Of a stretch of 64,000 nucleotides of DNA, positions 1 through 8,792 are shown piece after piece (the first letter of the stretch is position 1; each line of letters begins with the position of its first letter). Source of the DNA: Leptospiraceae bacterium (GTDB taxonomy: Bacteria > Spirochaetota > Leptospiria > Leptospirales > Leptospiraceae); the NCBI GenBank assembly GCA_947458405.1, contig CANGZW010000004.1, forward strand, positions 23,701 to 87,700, read 5' to 3'. Under the pieces are notes generated by a model that was given only the letters and a program-made list of their open reading frames with translations, was not told the DNA's origin and did no database searches. The translations under genes were made by a program, and so were the position numbers.

Positions 1-380
1 ATTTTATCTCTGGTCATGCTACATGGACAATAAATTCTTTGGCTCATGTATTTGGCTCTCAGAGATTTAAAACAGGGGATACAAGTAGAAATAATTTTTG
101 GTTAGCAATTATTACATTTGGTGAAGGATGGCATAACAATCATCATTATTATAGGCACTCTGCAAATCAGGGTTTTTATTGGTGGGAAATTGATTTAACT
201 TTTTATGTCCTAAAACTTTTCAGTTACATAGGGCTTGTTTGGGATTTAAAAACTGTTCCTGATCATGTTTTAGAGGAAGGATTAAAACTAAACGCCATAG
301 CAAAAGGCAAAAAAGAATTCAAAAGTATAGATGGTAGTATAAAATTAATTGAAGCACCTATTACTTCAATAGCGGCATAA
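1..380 (+). CDS. Acyl-CoA/fatty acid delta-9-type desaturase, 5' truncated
   Basis: This is the C-terminal part of a membrane di-iron fatty acid desaturase; the gene starts before the window. The reading frame is open from base 3, so the ORF-track start (a TTG at 39) is not a real start. The visible part has the last conserved histidine box of the stearoyl-CoA desaturase family, GEGWHNNHH near base 125, and the upstream motif SGHATWTINSLAHVFG. By family knowledge it would introduce a cis double bond into a long-chain acyl-CoA at the membrane, using O2 and an electron donor. A second, more distant desaturase lies at 7.4 kb. Confidence 0.9.
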   Translation, partial: FISGHATWTINSLAHVFGSQRFKTGDTSRNNFWLAIITFGEGWHNNHHYYRHSANQGFYWWEIDLTFYVLKLFSYIGLVWDLKTVPDHVLEEGLKLNAIAKGKKEFKSIDGSIKLIEAPITSIAA

Positions 381-395
381 TTATCTATAGATATT

Positions 396-438
396 AAACC
401 AACCATCTTTATAAGAGTAATTATAGGGTGGTTTTTTT
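396..438 (+). terminator. Possible terminator between convergent genes
   Basis: The arm AAACCAACC pairs with GGGTGGTTT (8 of 9 positions, one mismatch), with a 21-base loop. The right arm runs into seven T residues. It lies between the desaturase stop and the end of the convergent metallo-hydrolase gene. The large loop makes it a weak candidate. Confidence 0.35.
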
Positions 439-1318
439 AGTTTCCGAAAGTGATACCACTACCCTGTTCAATGAGAAATATTCGTTCTTTTAACCCACTT
501 GATTCAATAGCAGATTTTACATAAACTATTTCTTTATCGGGATTAGAGTAAAAAGTTCCATGATGAATGGGTATCATTTTTTTAGCTTTTGTATCTCGAA
601 ATATTTGTATAGCACCAATTGGACTAACATGAACTCGATTTCCATTATCATCTCCAAATATTTTTCCCCTGTATGGTCCGACAGGAATAAGTGCTAAATC
701 AATTTTATACTTTTCACCAATTTCTTTAAAATCTTTTGAATTATATCCTGTATCCCCAGCAAAATAAACCTGACTACCTTTATTTGATACTATATATCCA
801 TTATATGGCTCTCCATCCCATAAATTATCGATTGCCCATCTTCCTCCAAAATGCTGTGCAACAACAGCCGTAATTTTAAGATTCTCAGACTCAATAAATT
901 CATCTTTAGATAAATAAGAGATTTTTTTAAAATTATATCCCGAAAAATCAGGAGCACCTTTAGGTAATATTAGATGAGCTTTTTTGGATAATTTTTTTAA
1001 AGTGTATGTATCAAGATGATCCAAATGCACATGAGAAATAATTATATAATCTATGGGAGGAATATTTTCTAAATCTATTCCTGGCTCAACATGCCTTCCT
1101 AATGTATAAAGCAGATTATCATTCCAAATTGGATCAGTTAGAATCCATTTGTCATACATTTTAATTAAAACAGTTGCATGACCTATCCAATATGCCTTTA
1201 AATCTACATTGAGGGTTTCATTAAGAGGATTAATTTTATTATTAACTTTTCTTGTTGAATTAAGTAAATAACAGGAAGAAATAATAGTAAATAACATTAT
1301 ATATTTGATATATTTCAT
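437..1318 (-). CDS. Metallo-beta-lactamase-fold hydrolase, lipoprotein
   Basis: The protein has 293 residues. The N-terminus is a short hydrophobic signal ending in a lipobox-like SSC, so it is probably a membrane-anchored lipoprotein. The metal-binding signature HVHLDHLD and the preceding YWIGHATVLI place it in the MBL superfamily, in the group that includes L-ascorbate-6-phosphate lactonase and NAPE-PLD-like phosphodiesterases. Later metal-ligand regions are visible as FAGDTGYN and IPIHHGTF. The substrate cannot be told from the sequence. It is the last gene of a three-gene minus-strand operon, 17 bp after the DASS transporter. Confidence 0.82.
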   Translation of the reverse strand: MKYIKYIMLFTIISSCYLLNSTRKVNNKINPLNETLNVDLKAYWIGHATVLIKMYDKWILTDPIWNDNLLYTLGRHVEPGIDLENIPPIDYIIISHVHLDHLDTYTLKKLSKKAHLILPKGAPDFSGYNFKKISYLSKDEFIESENLKITAVVAQHFGGRWAIDNLWDGEPYNGYIVSNKGSQVYFAGDTGYNSKDFKEIGEKYKIDLALIPVGPYRGKIFGDDNGNRVHVSPIGAIQIFRDTKAKKMIPIHHGTFYSNPDKEIVYVKSAIESSGLKERIFLIEQGSGITFGN

Positions 1319-1335
1319 GGAATATCAATCTCACT

Positions 1336-2787
1336 TTATTTTATATTTAACGCTGGAATACCTATAAAAAGAATTATAATAGTAATTACAAATATAAAGA
1401 TTATATTTAGCATAAAACCTGCTTTGGTCATATCAGAAATTTTAACCAAACCTGATGCATAAACAATAGCATTTGGAGGTGTTGCTACCGGTAACATAAA
1501 CGCACAACTTGCTGAAATAGTAGCAGGTATTACAAATAAGAGGGGGTTTTCTCCTAAATTTATAGCTATTGAAGAGAGAATAGGAAGAAATACAGCAGTA
1601 GTAGCGATATTACTTGTTAATTCGGTAAGGAATATAATTAAAGTTACAATGAGAAGAATCTGAAAATAAAGAGGTAATACACCTATAAATCCTAATTCTT
1701 TTCCCATCCATTCCGCCAACTTAGTTTTTTCAATAGAGGATGCGATACTCAAGCCTCCTCCAAATAAAAGAATAGCATCCCAGGGAATTTTATTGATTGA
1801 TTTTTTTTCTAAAATAAAAATCCCTTTTTGCCAATCAACAGGAATAATAAATAATAGCATTGCACATACCATAGCAATTACTCCATCGCTTAGATTCTTG
1901 ATAAATTTAGAGATAAAGGGTTGGAATATCCACATAAAAACAGCAAGTAAAAAAACTATAAGAACGATATATTCCTCCTTCTTCCAGAATCCAAGGTTTT
2001 TATATTCATCTTTAAAATAATCTCGACTATCAAAATCCTTATCACTTGTAATAGGAAATAATAGTTTATTTAGAACTATGTAAATAAGTGTATTACTTAT
2101 TATTAGCAATGGAATACCAATATATAACCAATCTATAAAATGAATTTGTAATCCTAAGGTTGTATTTATAAATCCTGCCATAAAAATATTAGGGGCTGTT
2201 CCTATTAATGTCGTAATACCTCCAACACTAGCCCCATAGGCAATTGATAATAATATACTTACTGAAAAGTTACTTATATTATGATTATCAACTAATAATT
2301 TACTATCCTTTAATACATTAATTACTGATAATGCTATAGGTAGCATCATCATTGCTGTTGAAGTATTATTGACAAAACTGCTAATAAATGATGTTGTCAA
2401 TAAAAATCCCAGTATTAGAGAATTTGGACTTTTCCCTAATATTTGCAATGTTTTTAAGGCAAATCTTTTATGAAGACCTGTATTCTCCAAACCCACCGCT
2501 AGAAAAAATCCACCTAAAAATAAAAATATAATTTGATTAGAAAATGGTGTTGCCGCCTCTTGAAAACTAACTATTTCAAAAAGTGGGGAAATAACCAAAG
2601 GTAATAAGGCAGTTGCATAGATTGGAATGGGTTCAAATATCCAAAATATTGACATAAGTACTCCCAAGCCTGCAGTTCTCCATGCAGATATTTCCATTCC
2701 TTCTGGATGCGGAATAAGTAATATAATAATAAAAAATATTATTCCAGAAATTAATGAGATTTTCTTTAAATTAGAATATGAATTCAT
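1336..2787 (-). CDS. DASS-family (SLC13/CitT-like) carboxylate transporter
   Basis: This 483-residue polytopic membrane protein carries the two hallmark motifs of the divalent anion:Na+ symporter family: NNTST in the first half and SNIATT in the second, the pair that forms the substrate and sodium sites. The C-terminal motif PVATPPNAIVYASG is also typical. Length and hydrophobicity fit a full transporter. Likely substrates are dicarboxylates or citrate, but the exact one is not readable. The start overlaps the stop of the upstream lipoprotein gene by 4 bp (ATGA), so the two are probably translationally coupled. Confidence 0.9.
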   Translation of the reverse strand: MNSYSNLKKISLISGIIFFIIILLIPHPEGMEISAWRTAGLGVLMSIFWIFEPIPIYATALLPLVISPLFEIVSFQEAATPFSNQIIFLFLGGFFLAVGLENTGLHKRFALKTLQILGKSPNSLILGFLLTTSFISSFVNNTSTAMMMLPIALSVINVLKDSKLLVDNHNISNFSVSILLSIAYGASVGGITTLIGTAPNIFMAGFINTTLGLQIHFIDWLYIGIPLLIISNTLIYIVLNKLLFPITSDKDFDSRDYFKDEYKNLGFWKKEEYIVLIVFLLAVFMWIFQPFISKFIKNLSDGVIAMVCAMLLFIIPVDWQKGIFILEKKSINKIPWDAILLFGGGLSIASSIEKTKLAEWMGKELGFIGVLPLYFQILLIVTLIIFLTELTSNIATTAVFLPILSSIAINLGENPLLFVIPATISASCAFMLPVATPPNAIVYASGLVKISDMTKAGFMLNIIFIFVITIIILFIGIPALNIK

Positions 2788-3959
2788 TTTAAATCTTCTA
2801 AAATAGATTTTTCAAACTCAAGAGTAAATGAAGAAGCACTCTTTTCTCTTATTGGTGAACTTCCAAAAATTCTAAATGGCTTTCGATAAGCCTCGGATTG
2901 ATTAATTACTACCATATCAACTTTGTTTTGTGATACTAATGAAGTTATTTCTATAAAACTTCCCTGTCCGGATGAACCTTTAAAAAGCATATCAAAATAA
3001 CCTTTAAAGTAATCATTCATATTTCCAGGAATAAATACATCTATAAGACCCGGTGGAAGTATATGCCATAACCTTCCGGATATTAATATTTTAGGATATA
3101 TATTATAATTTCCTTTTAAGGAAATTAAATTTTGTTTTTTTTCAATAAAAAATCTATAACCTATATCTATTAAATTAATTTTCAATCCGTAATAATCCAA
3201 ATTAATTGAAGTTAAAATTTGAAAATTTCCAAATTTATCAGATGTTTTTAATTTAGGTACTTCAATAATAAAATTATCTTTTGTATTACTTAAAGAGAAA
3301 ATTATATCTCCAGATGGAGAGTTTATTTTTAGATCAATCTTGGTTAACTCTAGGAATTTCTTCATTCTGTTGTATTGTGAAGAATCTGCATCCCTCAATT
3401 TATTATTTGGTGAGAATAAAAATATTAAGTTTGTATCAGAGCTATTTAAACTACATGTATAATATCTACAAAAAGTGTTATATGTACTACTTTTTTTTAA
3501 TATTTCATCATTAGAATTATTCATAAAAAAGTAGTACCAATCGATAAAATCAATCACTGAATATTCTTTTCCTGAAAAATGGGAAGTTCTTCTAATTAAG
3601 TAAGTTTCTTTTGTATTAATCTGTTTGAGGGTATATTTAGTGTGTATATGCAATATATCATCCTTTGTAGGATAGATATCTGTTTCTGTATTTTTAAAGT
3701 ATTTATCTCCTTTTTTTGATATAGATGTTGTTAAATATAAATCACCATCTGTGTTCTTTTTCATAATAGCTTCTTTTTCAGGATTTAATCCACCGAATAA
3801 TATTTCATATTCACCTCCCATAAAAGAAGAATTTCTAATCTCATTGTGTGCTGAAAAATACTGTTCCCAATATTCATAATGATTTGAATTTTTATTATTA
3901 CAATTTGTTGTAATCATAATTAATATTATGTAAATTAAAGTATGAAAAAATTTAATCAC
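2784..3959 (-). CDS. Lipoprotein of unknown function
   Basis: I do not recognise the family. The 391-residue product begins with a hydrophobic helix followed by TTNC and an N/K-rich linker, a good lipobox, so it should be an exported lipoprotein. The rest is mixed alpha/beta with no membrane segment and few cysteines. The start is GTG, preceded by GGAAAG at close spacing. It is first in an operon with a carboxylate transporter and an MBL-fold lipoprotein, which might suggest a role in binding or processing the transported compound; that is only inference from position. Confidence 0.75.
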   Translation of the reverse strand: MIKFFHTLIYIILIMITTNCNNKNSNHYEYWEQYFSAHNEIRNSSFMGGEYEILFGGLNPEKEAIMKKNTDGDLYLTTSISKKGDKYFKNTETDIYPTKDDILHIHTKYTLKQINTKETYLIRRTSHFSGKEYSVIDFIDWYYFFMNNSNDEILKKSSTYNTFCRYYTCSLNSSDTNLIFLFSPNNKLRDADSSQYNRMKKFLELTKIDLKINSPSGDIIFSLSNTKDNFIIEVPKLKTSDKFGNFQILTSINLDYYGLKINLIDIGYRFFIEKKQNLISLKGNYNIYPKILISGRLWHILPPGLIDVFIPGNMNDYFKGYFDMLFKGSSGQGSFIEITSLVSQNKVDMVVINQSEAYRKPFRIFGSSPIREKSASSFTLEFEKSILEDLK

Positions 3960-4094
3960 AGGCTTTCCAATCTTTTTCTACTATTTTCCTTTGACATAAA
4001 AATACCAACCATAGCTATATTTAATCCAAGACAGTCTTTGGTAAATAAGAATCCAAATTTATCGAATACCAAATAGCCGTAAATTTAGAAAAAA

Positions 4095-4122
4095 TTAGAT
4101 TTCCAAACTAGCCCACTATAAT
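4095..4122 (+). promoter_or_regulatory. Candidate promoter for hrpB
   Basis: A perfect -10 TATAAT lies 16 bases after a weak -35 (TTAGAT), about 48 bases before the hrpB start. It sits in the 210-bp region between hrpB and the divergent lipoprotein gene. No clear Shine-Dalgarno precedes the hrpB ATG. Confidence 0.35.
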
Positions 4123-4169
4123 CTATTGTTAATCTGAATTTATTTATTCCAATTAATATTTCCTAATAA

Positions 4170-6629
4170 ATGCAAAAAATTTTACCTATATATGAGATTC
4201 TTGATCAAATTAAAAATGGATTAACAAATAATAGTACTGTAATACTTTCTTCTCCACCTGGTTCTGGAAAAACTACAATAATTCCTATGGAGTTACTCCG
4301 AGAAGATTGGTTACATAAAAAGATTTTAGTTTTAGAACCAAGAAGATTAGCGGCTCGAAATTCTGCAATTCGAGCCTCAGAGTTATTAGGGGAAAATGTA
4401 GGGAGTCAAATTGGTTATCGTATAAGATTTGAATCCAAAATTTCTTCAATTACTAGGATCGAATACATAACAGAAGGGATATTTTTAAAAAAAATTCAAA
4501 ATGATCCCAACTTAAGTGATACAGATTTAGTTATTTTTGATGAATTTCACGAAAGAAGTCTAGATACAGATTTAGCATTGAGTCTCCTGGAATTTTCAAG
4601 AAGTATTTTTAAAAATAATATTAAAATTTTAATTATGTCTGGAACTCTAAATCAATCCGAACTGATGGAATTTTATCCATCTGCTGTATTTTTAAATTCA
4701 AATGGGTCAAATTTTCATGTTGATATTAATTATCTCAAAGAAGAGAAAAAGTTTAGTCCCGATTTAGTAAATAATATTATAAAAAATTTAGATGAAAAAC
4801 AGGGTGATATTTTAGTTTTTTTACCAGGTAAATATGAAATTGATAAAACGTACAACTTATTAAATTTATCAAATTTTAATAATATAATTTTATTTAAATT
4901 ATATAGTGAACTTCCATTTGATGAACAGAAAAAAGTCTTTTATCCCTTACAAAATAAGAGAAAAATTATATTGTCAACAAATATAGCTGAAACAAGTATT
5001 ACAATTGATGGTATTACTATTATTATTGATTCAGGTTTAAAAAGAAGATTAAAATTTGATATTCGATCAGGAATGAATAGACTTATTACTGAAAGAATTG
5101 GATTAGATTCAGCTGAACAGAGAAAAGGAAGAGCAGGAAGAACAAAAAATGGAGTTTGTTTTAGATTATGGACAAAGTATGAGGAGAAAGATTTTTTAAC
5201 TATAACTCCCCCTGAAATAATATATTCTGATTTATCTAATATTTTATTAAATATAAAGAAATTTGGAACTAATTTCAACGAATTAAAATGGATAACACAA
5301 CCTCCTCTTCAGGCTATGAGTAAAGCAGAGGAACTACTCATTGATTTAGGAGCGATAGATAAATCTGGAAATATAACACTACTAGGGGAAAGAATGGCTG
5401 ATTTACCTATTGAAGCTAGACTTTCAGCAATGATACTTAAATCTTCTGAATATGGGTTTAATTCAATTGCTATTCAACTTGGCGTGCTACTATCTGATAA
5501 AATTTTTAGTAAAACAGAAATTAGTAGTACAGATTTATCTTATAAAATAGATTATATTAATTCCCACCTTTTCAAGAATCATCCTTCATTTGTTAAATTT
5601 AATAATTTATATAAAGACTTATCATTATTTATGAAAAAATCTTCATTAAAAAATGATTTATCTGTTGGTGTTATATTAGCCTTTGCATTTCCAGATAGAA
5701 TTGCTAAAAATAGAGAAATTGGAAAGGAAAAATTCAAGCTAAGTTCAGGAAAAGGAGCATTCCTATCAAAAGAAGATCCTCTCTGCAACACTGAATTTAT
5801 TGTAATAGCTGAATTAGATGGTGATCTGCAAAATTCTAAAATTTATCAATGTGTTTGTATAACAAAAAATGATATAATTAAGTATTTTTCAGAATATATT
5901 GATAAAAAAGAAATATTTTCATTTGAGGGAAATAAGATTAAATATGTACTACAATTTTATCTTAAAGAACTTTTAATAGAAGAGAAAGTACTAAATCCCT
6001 CTAAAGATATGGACTATTCGAAAGCAATACTTCATTACTTAAAAAATAATAAATGTAAAGATTTAAATTGGAGTGATGATTTAATTAATTTTATCAATAG
6101 AGTTAATTTAATTTCTAAATATTCTGCTAAATTTACTCCTATACAAATTGATGACTTTAAAGAAAATCCTGAAAAATGGCTAAGTAGTTTTATAATAAAT
6201 TTCAATAGTATTTCCCAACTAAATTCCTTAAATTTACTTACTATATTTAAATCATTTTATACCTATCAACAAATTATTGAATTAGACAAAGAAATTCCTG
6301 AGTACTTTTTATCTCCTGCAGGAAATAAAATTAAGATTGATTATACAGATAATGAGGTTATTATTCAAATTAAATTACAGGAACTTTTTGGACTTTTGAG
6401 AGCAAAAACATATGCTTATGGTAATATTTTGCCCACTTTTCATCTACTTTCTCCAGCGGGAAGACCGATTCAAGTTACAAAAGATTTGGAAAGTTTTTGG
6501 AAAAATACTTATCCAGAGGTAAAAAAAGAATTAAAGGGTAAATATCCTAAGCACCCTTGGCCCGAAGATCCTTATTCAGCAGTACCTACCGCCAGAACAA
6601 TAAAAGGTCATCTGAGAAACTCATTGTAG
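4170..6629 (+). CDS. hrpB: HrpB-type ATP-dependent DEAH-box RNA helicase
   Basis: The 819-residue protein has the full DEAH helicase set: Walker A PPGSGKTT near residue 30, DEFHERSLDTDLAL (motif II), SGTLN (motif III), NIAETSITI (motif V) and QRKGRAGR (motif VI). The C-terminal block ending in KHPWPEDPYSAVPT is characteristic of HrpB rather than HrpA or eukaryotic DEAH helicases. Length fits the family (about 800-840). The exact cellular role of HrpB is poorly known. The 3' end overlaps the convergent TetR gene by 9 bp. Confidence 0.95.
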   Translation: MQKILPIYEILDQIKNGLTNNSTVILSSPPGSGKTTIIPMELLREDWLHKKILVLEPRRLAARNSAIRASELLGENVGSQIGYRIRFESKISSITRIEYITEGIFLKKIQNDPNLSDTDLVIFDEFHERSLDTDLALSLLEFSRSIFKNNIKILIMSGTLNQSELMEFYPSAVFLNSNGSNFHVDINYLKEEKKFSPDLVNNIIKNLDEKQGDILVFLPGKYEIDKTYNLLNLSNFNNIILFKLYSELPFDEQKKVFYPLQNKRKIILSTNIAETSITIDGITIIIDSGLKRRLKFDIRSGMNRLITERIGLDSAEQRKGRAGRTKNGVCFRLWTKYEEKDFLTITPPEIIYSDLSNILLNIKKFGTNFNELKWITQPPLQAMSKAEELLIDLGAIDKSGNITLLGERMADLPIEARLSAMILKSSEYGFNSIAIQLGVLLSDKIFSKTEISSTDLSYKIDYINSHLFKNHPSFVKFNNLYKDLSLFMKKSSLKNDLSVGVILAFAFPDRIAKNREIGKEKFKLSSGKGAFLSKEDPLCNTEFIVIAELDGDLQNSKIYQCVCITKNDIIKYFSEYIDKKEIFSFEGNKIKYVLQFYLKELLIEEKVLNPSKDMDYSKAILHYLKNNKCKDLNWSDDLINFINRVNLISKYSAKFTPIQIDDFKENPEKWLSSFIINFNSISQLNSLNLLTIFKSFYTYQQIIELDKEIPEYFLSPAGNKIKIDYTDNEVIIQIKLQELFGLLRAKTYAYGNILPTFHLLSPAGRPIQVTKDLESFWKNTYPEVKKELKGKYPKHPWPEDPYSAVPTARTIKGHLRNSL

Positions 6630-7277
6630 TACATTTTTATTTTTCCTTGTAATTTTAATAGAATCTTTACTACGCCATCCCGATCTAAGTAGTTCAGAAA
6701 AAATTGCAATACCTTCTTCTAAAGGATCAGAATTACTTTTTCCTGTCCGTAAAACTCCAGTTAAATCCAGAACCATCAATCCGTATATCCATGACCACAT
6801 CGTTCTAGCTACGGAAGGATAGAAATGTCTATCAAAATGAAAATCTCCTCTTTTTAATCCTTTTTTAATCATAGATAAGAAAACTCTATAACTTATTGGC
6901 ATAACATTAAGTACTTTTCTATGTATTAGTCCATCTCCCGAATGAAACATTAGCTTATGTAGTTCTTTATTTTCTTGAGCAAATCTCCAATATGATCTTG
7001 CAATCGCCCCTAATTCTTCATAGGAGTCCTTACTGGAATTTACAGCTTCTTTTAACATTCCGGTAAGGATAACTTCTCCTCTCATAATTAAACTTTTAAT
7101 TATTTCCTCTAAGTTTTCAAAATGAGCGTAGGGACTTGCAACACTGCAGGAAAGTTTGTCTGCTATATTTCGCATTGAAAGTCGGGCAATGCCTTCTTGT
7201 CTTACGATCTGCTCAGCCGCATCTAAAATTTCATCTCGGCTTAAACTATTTCTCATTCTTCTAATTTTTCCGGGCAT
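6621..7277 (-). CDS. TetR-family transcriptional regulator
   Basis: An N-terminal TetR helix-turn-helix is visible (ILDAAEQIVRQEG then MRNIADKLSCSVASPYAHFENLEEI), followed by an all-helical ligand-binding half. The ORF track starts at 7298, but I place the start at the internal ATG at 7277: it is preceded by AGGAAGGA at ideal spacing, while the upstream ATG has no ribosome site. The product is then 218 residues. The gene lies downstream of, and in the same direction as, a fatty acid desaturase with a terminator between them. Regulation of that desaturase is a reasonable guess, unproven. Confidence 0.88.
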   Translation of the reverse strand: MPGKIRRMRNSLSRDEILDAAEQIVRQEGIARLSMRNIADKLSCSVASPYAHFENLEEIIKSLIMRGEVILTGMLKEAVNSSKDSYEELGAIARSYWRFAQENKELHKLMFHSGDGLIHRKVLNVMPISYRVFLSMIKKGLKRGDFHFDRHFYPSVARTMWSWIYGLMVLDLTGVLRTGKSNSDPLEEGIAIFSELLRSGWRSKDSIKITRKNKNVLQ

Positions 7278-7336
7278 TATTCCTTCCTGTTTTAACATTT
7301 AATTGAATAGGATTTTTTTTGCAAGCAGTGGAATGA

Positions 7337-7392
7337 ATAGAAAAAAGAAAAAATATTCGAGCTGCAACTTAATTCCGGAAGTTAGCTCGAAT
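7337..7392 (-). terminator. Intrinsic terminator of the desaturase gene
   Basis: On the minus strand, 26 bases after the desaturase stop, a strong hairpin forms: ATTCGAGCT pairs perfectly with AGCTCGAAT. A further 5-bp stem (AACTT/AAGTT) follows across a 2-base bulge, with an 8-base loop. Read on the minus strand it runs into a U-rich tail (two runs of six U). This is the most canonical terminator in the window and separates the desaturase from tetR. Confidence 0.85.
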
Positions 7393-7417
7393 TTATTAAG
7401 ATTTTAAATAATTTATT

Positions 7418-8497
7418 TTAAATATCACCAAATTTTTTATATTTATTATTAACTTCATCCCAGATATGACAACTGTTTACCTGATTTAGATAATATTTTA
7501 TGCTAAATTTATTCTCTAAAATATCATCCTTATAAACAGAGTTTTTTAATTGCTTATATGCATTTCTCAAATAATAAGAAGGAATAGCTGTAGATAAGTG
7601 ATGAGGAGTATGTATGTCGATATTAAAATGAAGAAAAGAAAGCCATCTTGGAAATAAAGAATTATAGGTTGAACTAATTTGAGCTTTATATGGATTCCAA
7701 TCATCTTCTTTGTAAAATTTCATATCCTCAGATGTATGATGTTGATATGTATAGATTGACATCCAAAATTGAAAGAATAAAGCAGGAATTATATAAAAAT
7801 GAAAAAAAGCATATATAGAATCATAATATATACTAATTAAAAATATACTTACTATAGAAATAGCTAACATAATTTGAGATAATATAACTTTTTTTCTTTG
7901 CGATTCATTAAATTTAGAAGGAACAAAATGTGTAATTATATTATGAAAAAAAGAACCAATTGGTGGAAAATATCTTGATAATTTATATAAAAATGCAAAA
8001 AATGAATTATTCTTTTTTAACTCTTTATATCTATCAATTGTCAGAGGAATCCATGCATTATCATAATAAATATCATTTGAATTAACTACTAATTTGTTAG
8101 TATATTTATGATGTGCATTATGAGAAAACTTCCATCCATAATATGGATACATCGGTGTAATAAAAAATAAATGTCCTAATATATCATTTAATTTATTATT
8201 TTTGAAGAATGATTGATGTCCACAATCATGTCCTAAAACAAATAAAGAAGTGACAGCGGTGCCAGCTAAGAAATATGCAAATGGCCATGCCCAATATAAA
8301 TTATTTATATAAGTATATGCTAATATTAATATTGAAAATAAATAAAAAGCCATCCCTGAAAAAGTATAAAATAAAGCTAATCCTGAGTTAGGTTTAAAAT
8401 ATTCTTTAGAAATTACTTTACGAATTCCTTCTAGTGTAGATTTATCTAATTTATTATTTTCAATCTCATTGAAATTTTTTTCGAGTGTGATACTCAT
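7418..8497 (-). CDS. Membrane fatty acid desaturase
   Basis: The three histidine boxes of the type 1 membrane desaturase family are present: HDCGH, HNAHH and HTPHH, spaced among about four hydrophobic helices. The overall type resembles acyl-lipid (delta-12/omega-3-like) desaturases more than the delta-9 acyl-CoA type at the window start. The ORF-track start is a TTG at 8512. I prefer the ATG at 8497, which has AGAGG at good spacing, giving 359 residues. It probably modifies membrane lipid acyl chains. The gene is monocistronic or co-read with tetR, with a clear terminator just after it. Confidence 0.92.
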   Translation of the reverse strand: MSITLEKNFNEIENNKLDKSTLEGIRKVISKEYFKPNSGLALFYTFSGMAFYLFSILILAYTYINNLYWAWPFAYFLAGTAVTSLFVLGHDCGHQSFFKNNKLNDILGHLFFITPMYPYYGWKFSHNAHHKYTNKLVVNSNDIYYDNAWIPLTIDRYKELKKNNSFFAFLYKLSRYFPPIGSFFHNIITHFVPSKFNESQRKKVILSQIMLAISIVSIFLISIYYDSIYAFFHFYIIPALFFQFWMSIYTYQHHTSEDMKFYKEDDWNPYKAQISSTYNSLFPRWLSFLHFNIDIHTPHHLSTAIPSYYLRNAYKQLKNSVYKDDILENKFSIKYYLNQVNSCHIWDEVNNKYKKFGDI

Positions 8498-8552
8498 AAC
8501 AACCTCTGCCAATTTAAAGAAAAATTTGACCCTATAAGTCTAAACCTCCATC

Positions 8553-8573
8553 AAATCTAACGATGTTAAATTT
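8553..8573. promoter_or_regulatory. Inverted repeat upstream of desaturase, candidate operator
   Basis: AAATCTAAC and GTTAAATTT form an 8-of-9 inverted repeat around a GAT centre, 56 bases before the desaturase ATG. The size and symmetry fit a TetR-family operator, and a TetR gene lies next door. No promoter elements were firmly identified around it. Confidence 0.28.
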
Positions 8574-8609
8574 GCAACTCTGATTTGTATTTTGGAAGGA
8601 AAGGAATTT

Positions 8610-8792
8610 TTAAACTTTATCCTGTCTAAAAAACTCCCTAATTTTATAGTCTCTAGAGGATTCTGCCAAAAGTGTAAGCTCAAAAATCGACTCTAACCAG
8701 AGAAGTCTTTCATGAATACTAAGAAAAGAGTATTTTCTTAGATCATCTTCTTCTAACTCATAAAAGAAATTTGCCTGCATTTTTTTATTCAT
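8610..8792 (-). CDS. Small partner protein of the nucleotidyltransferase
   Basis: This 60-residue acidic, helical protein (core LSIHERLLWLESIFELTLLAE) overlaps the end of the upstream nucleotidyltransferase gene by 8 bp. Small proteins with an ERLxWLE-like helix are often encoded beside minimal nucleotidyltransferases, in MNT/HEPN-like or AbiEii-like pairs. I recognise the arrangement, not a named family. A second ATG four codons in is also possible. It is the last gene of the long minus-strand operon. Confidence 0.6.
   Translation of the reverse strand: MNKKMQANFFYELEEDDLRKYSFLSIHERLLWLESIFELTLLAESSRDYKIREFFRQDKV

Noticed and set aside
3991-4021. Consensus TTGACA with TATATT as the hrpB promoter
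   Set aside because: The spacer is 19 bases and the leader would be about 140 bases; the TATAAT at 4117 fits better.
4940-5278. 112-residue minus-strand ORF inside hrpB
   Set aside because: It is antisense to conserved helicase motifs V and VI; no ribosome site.
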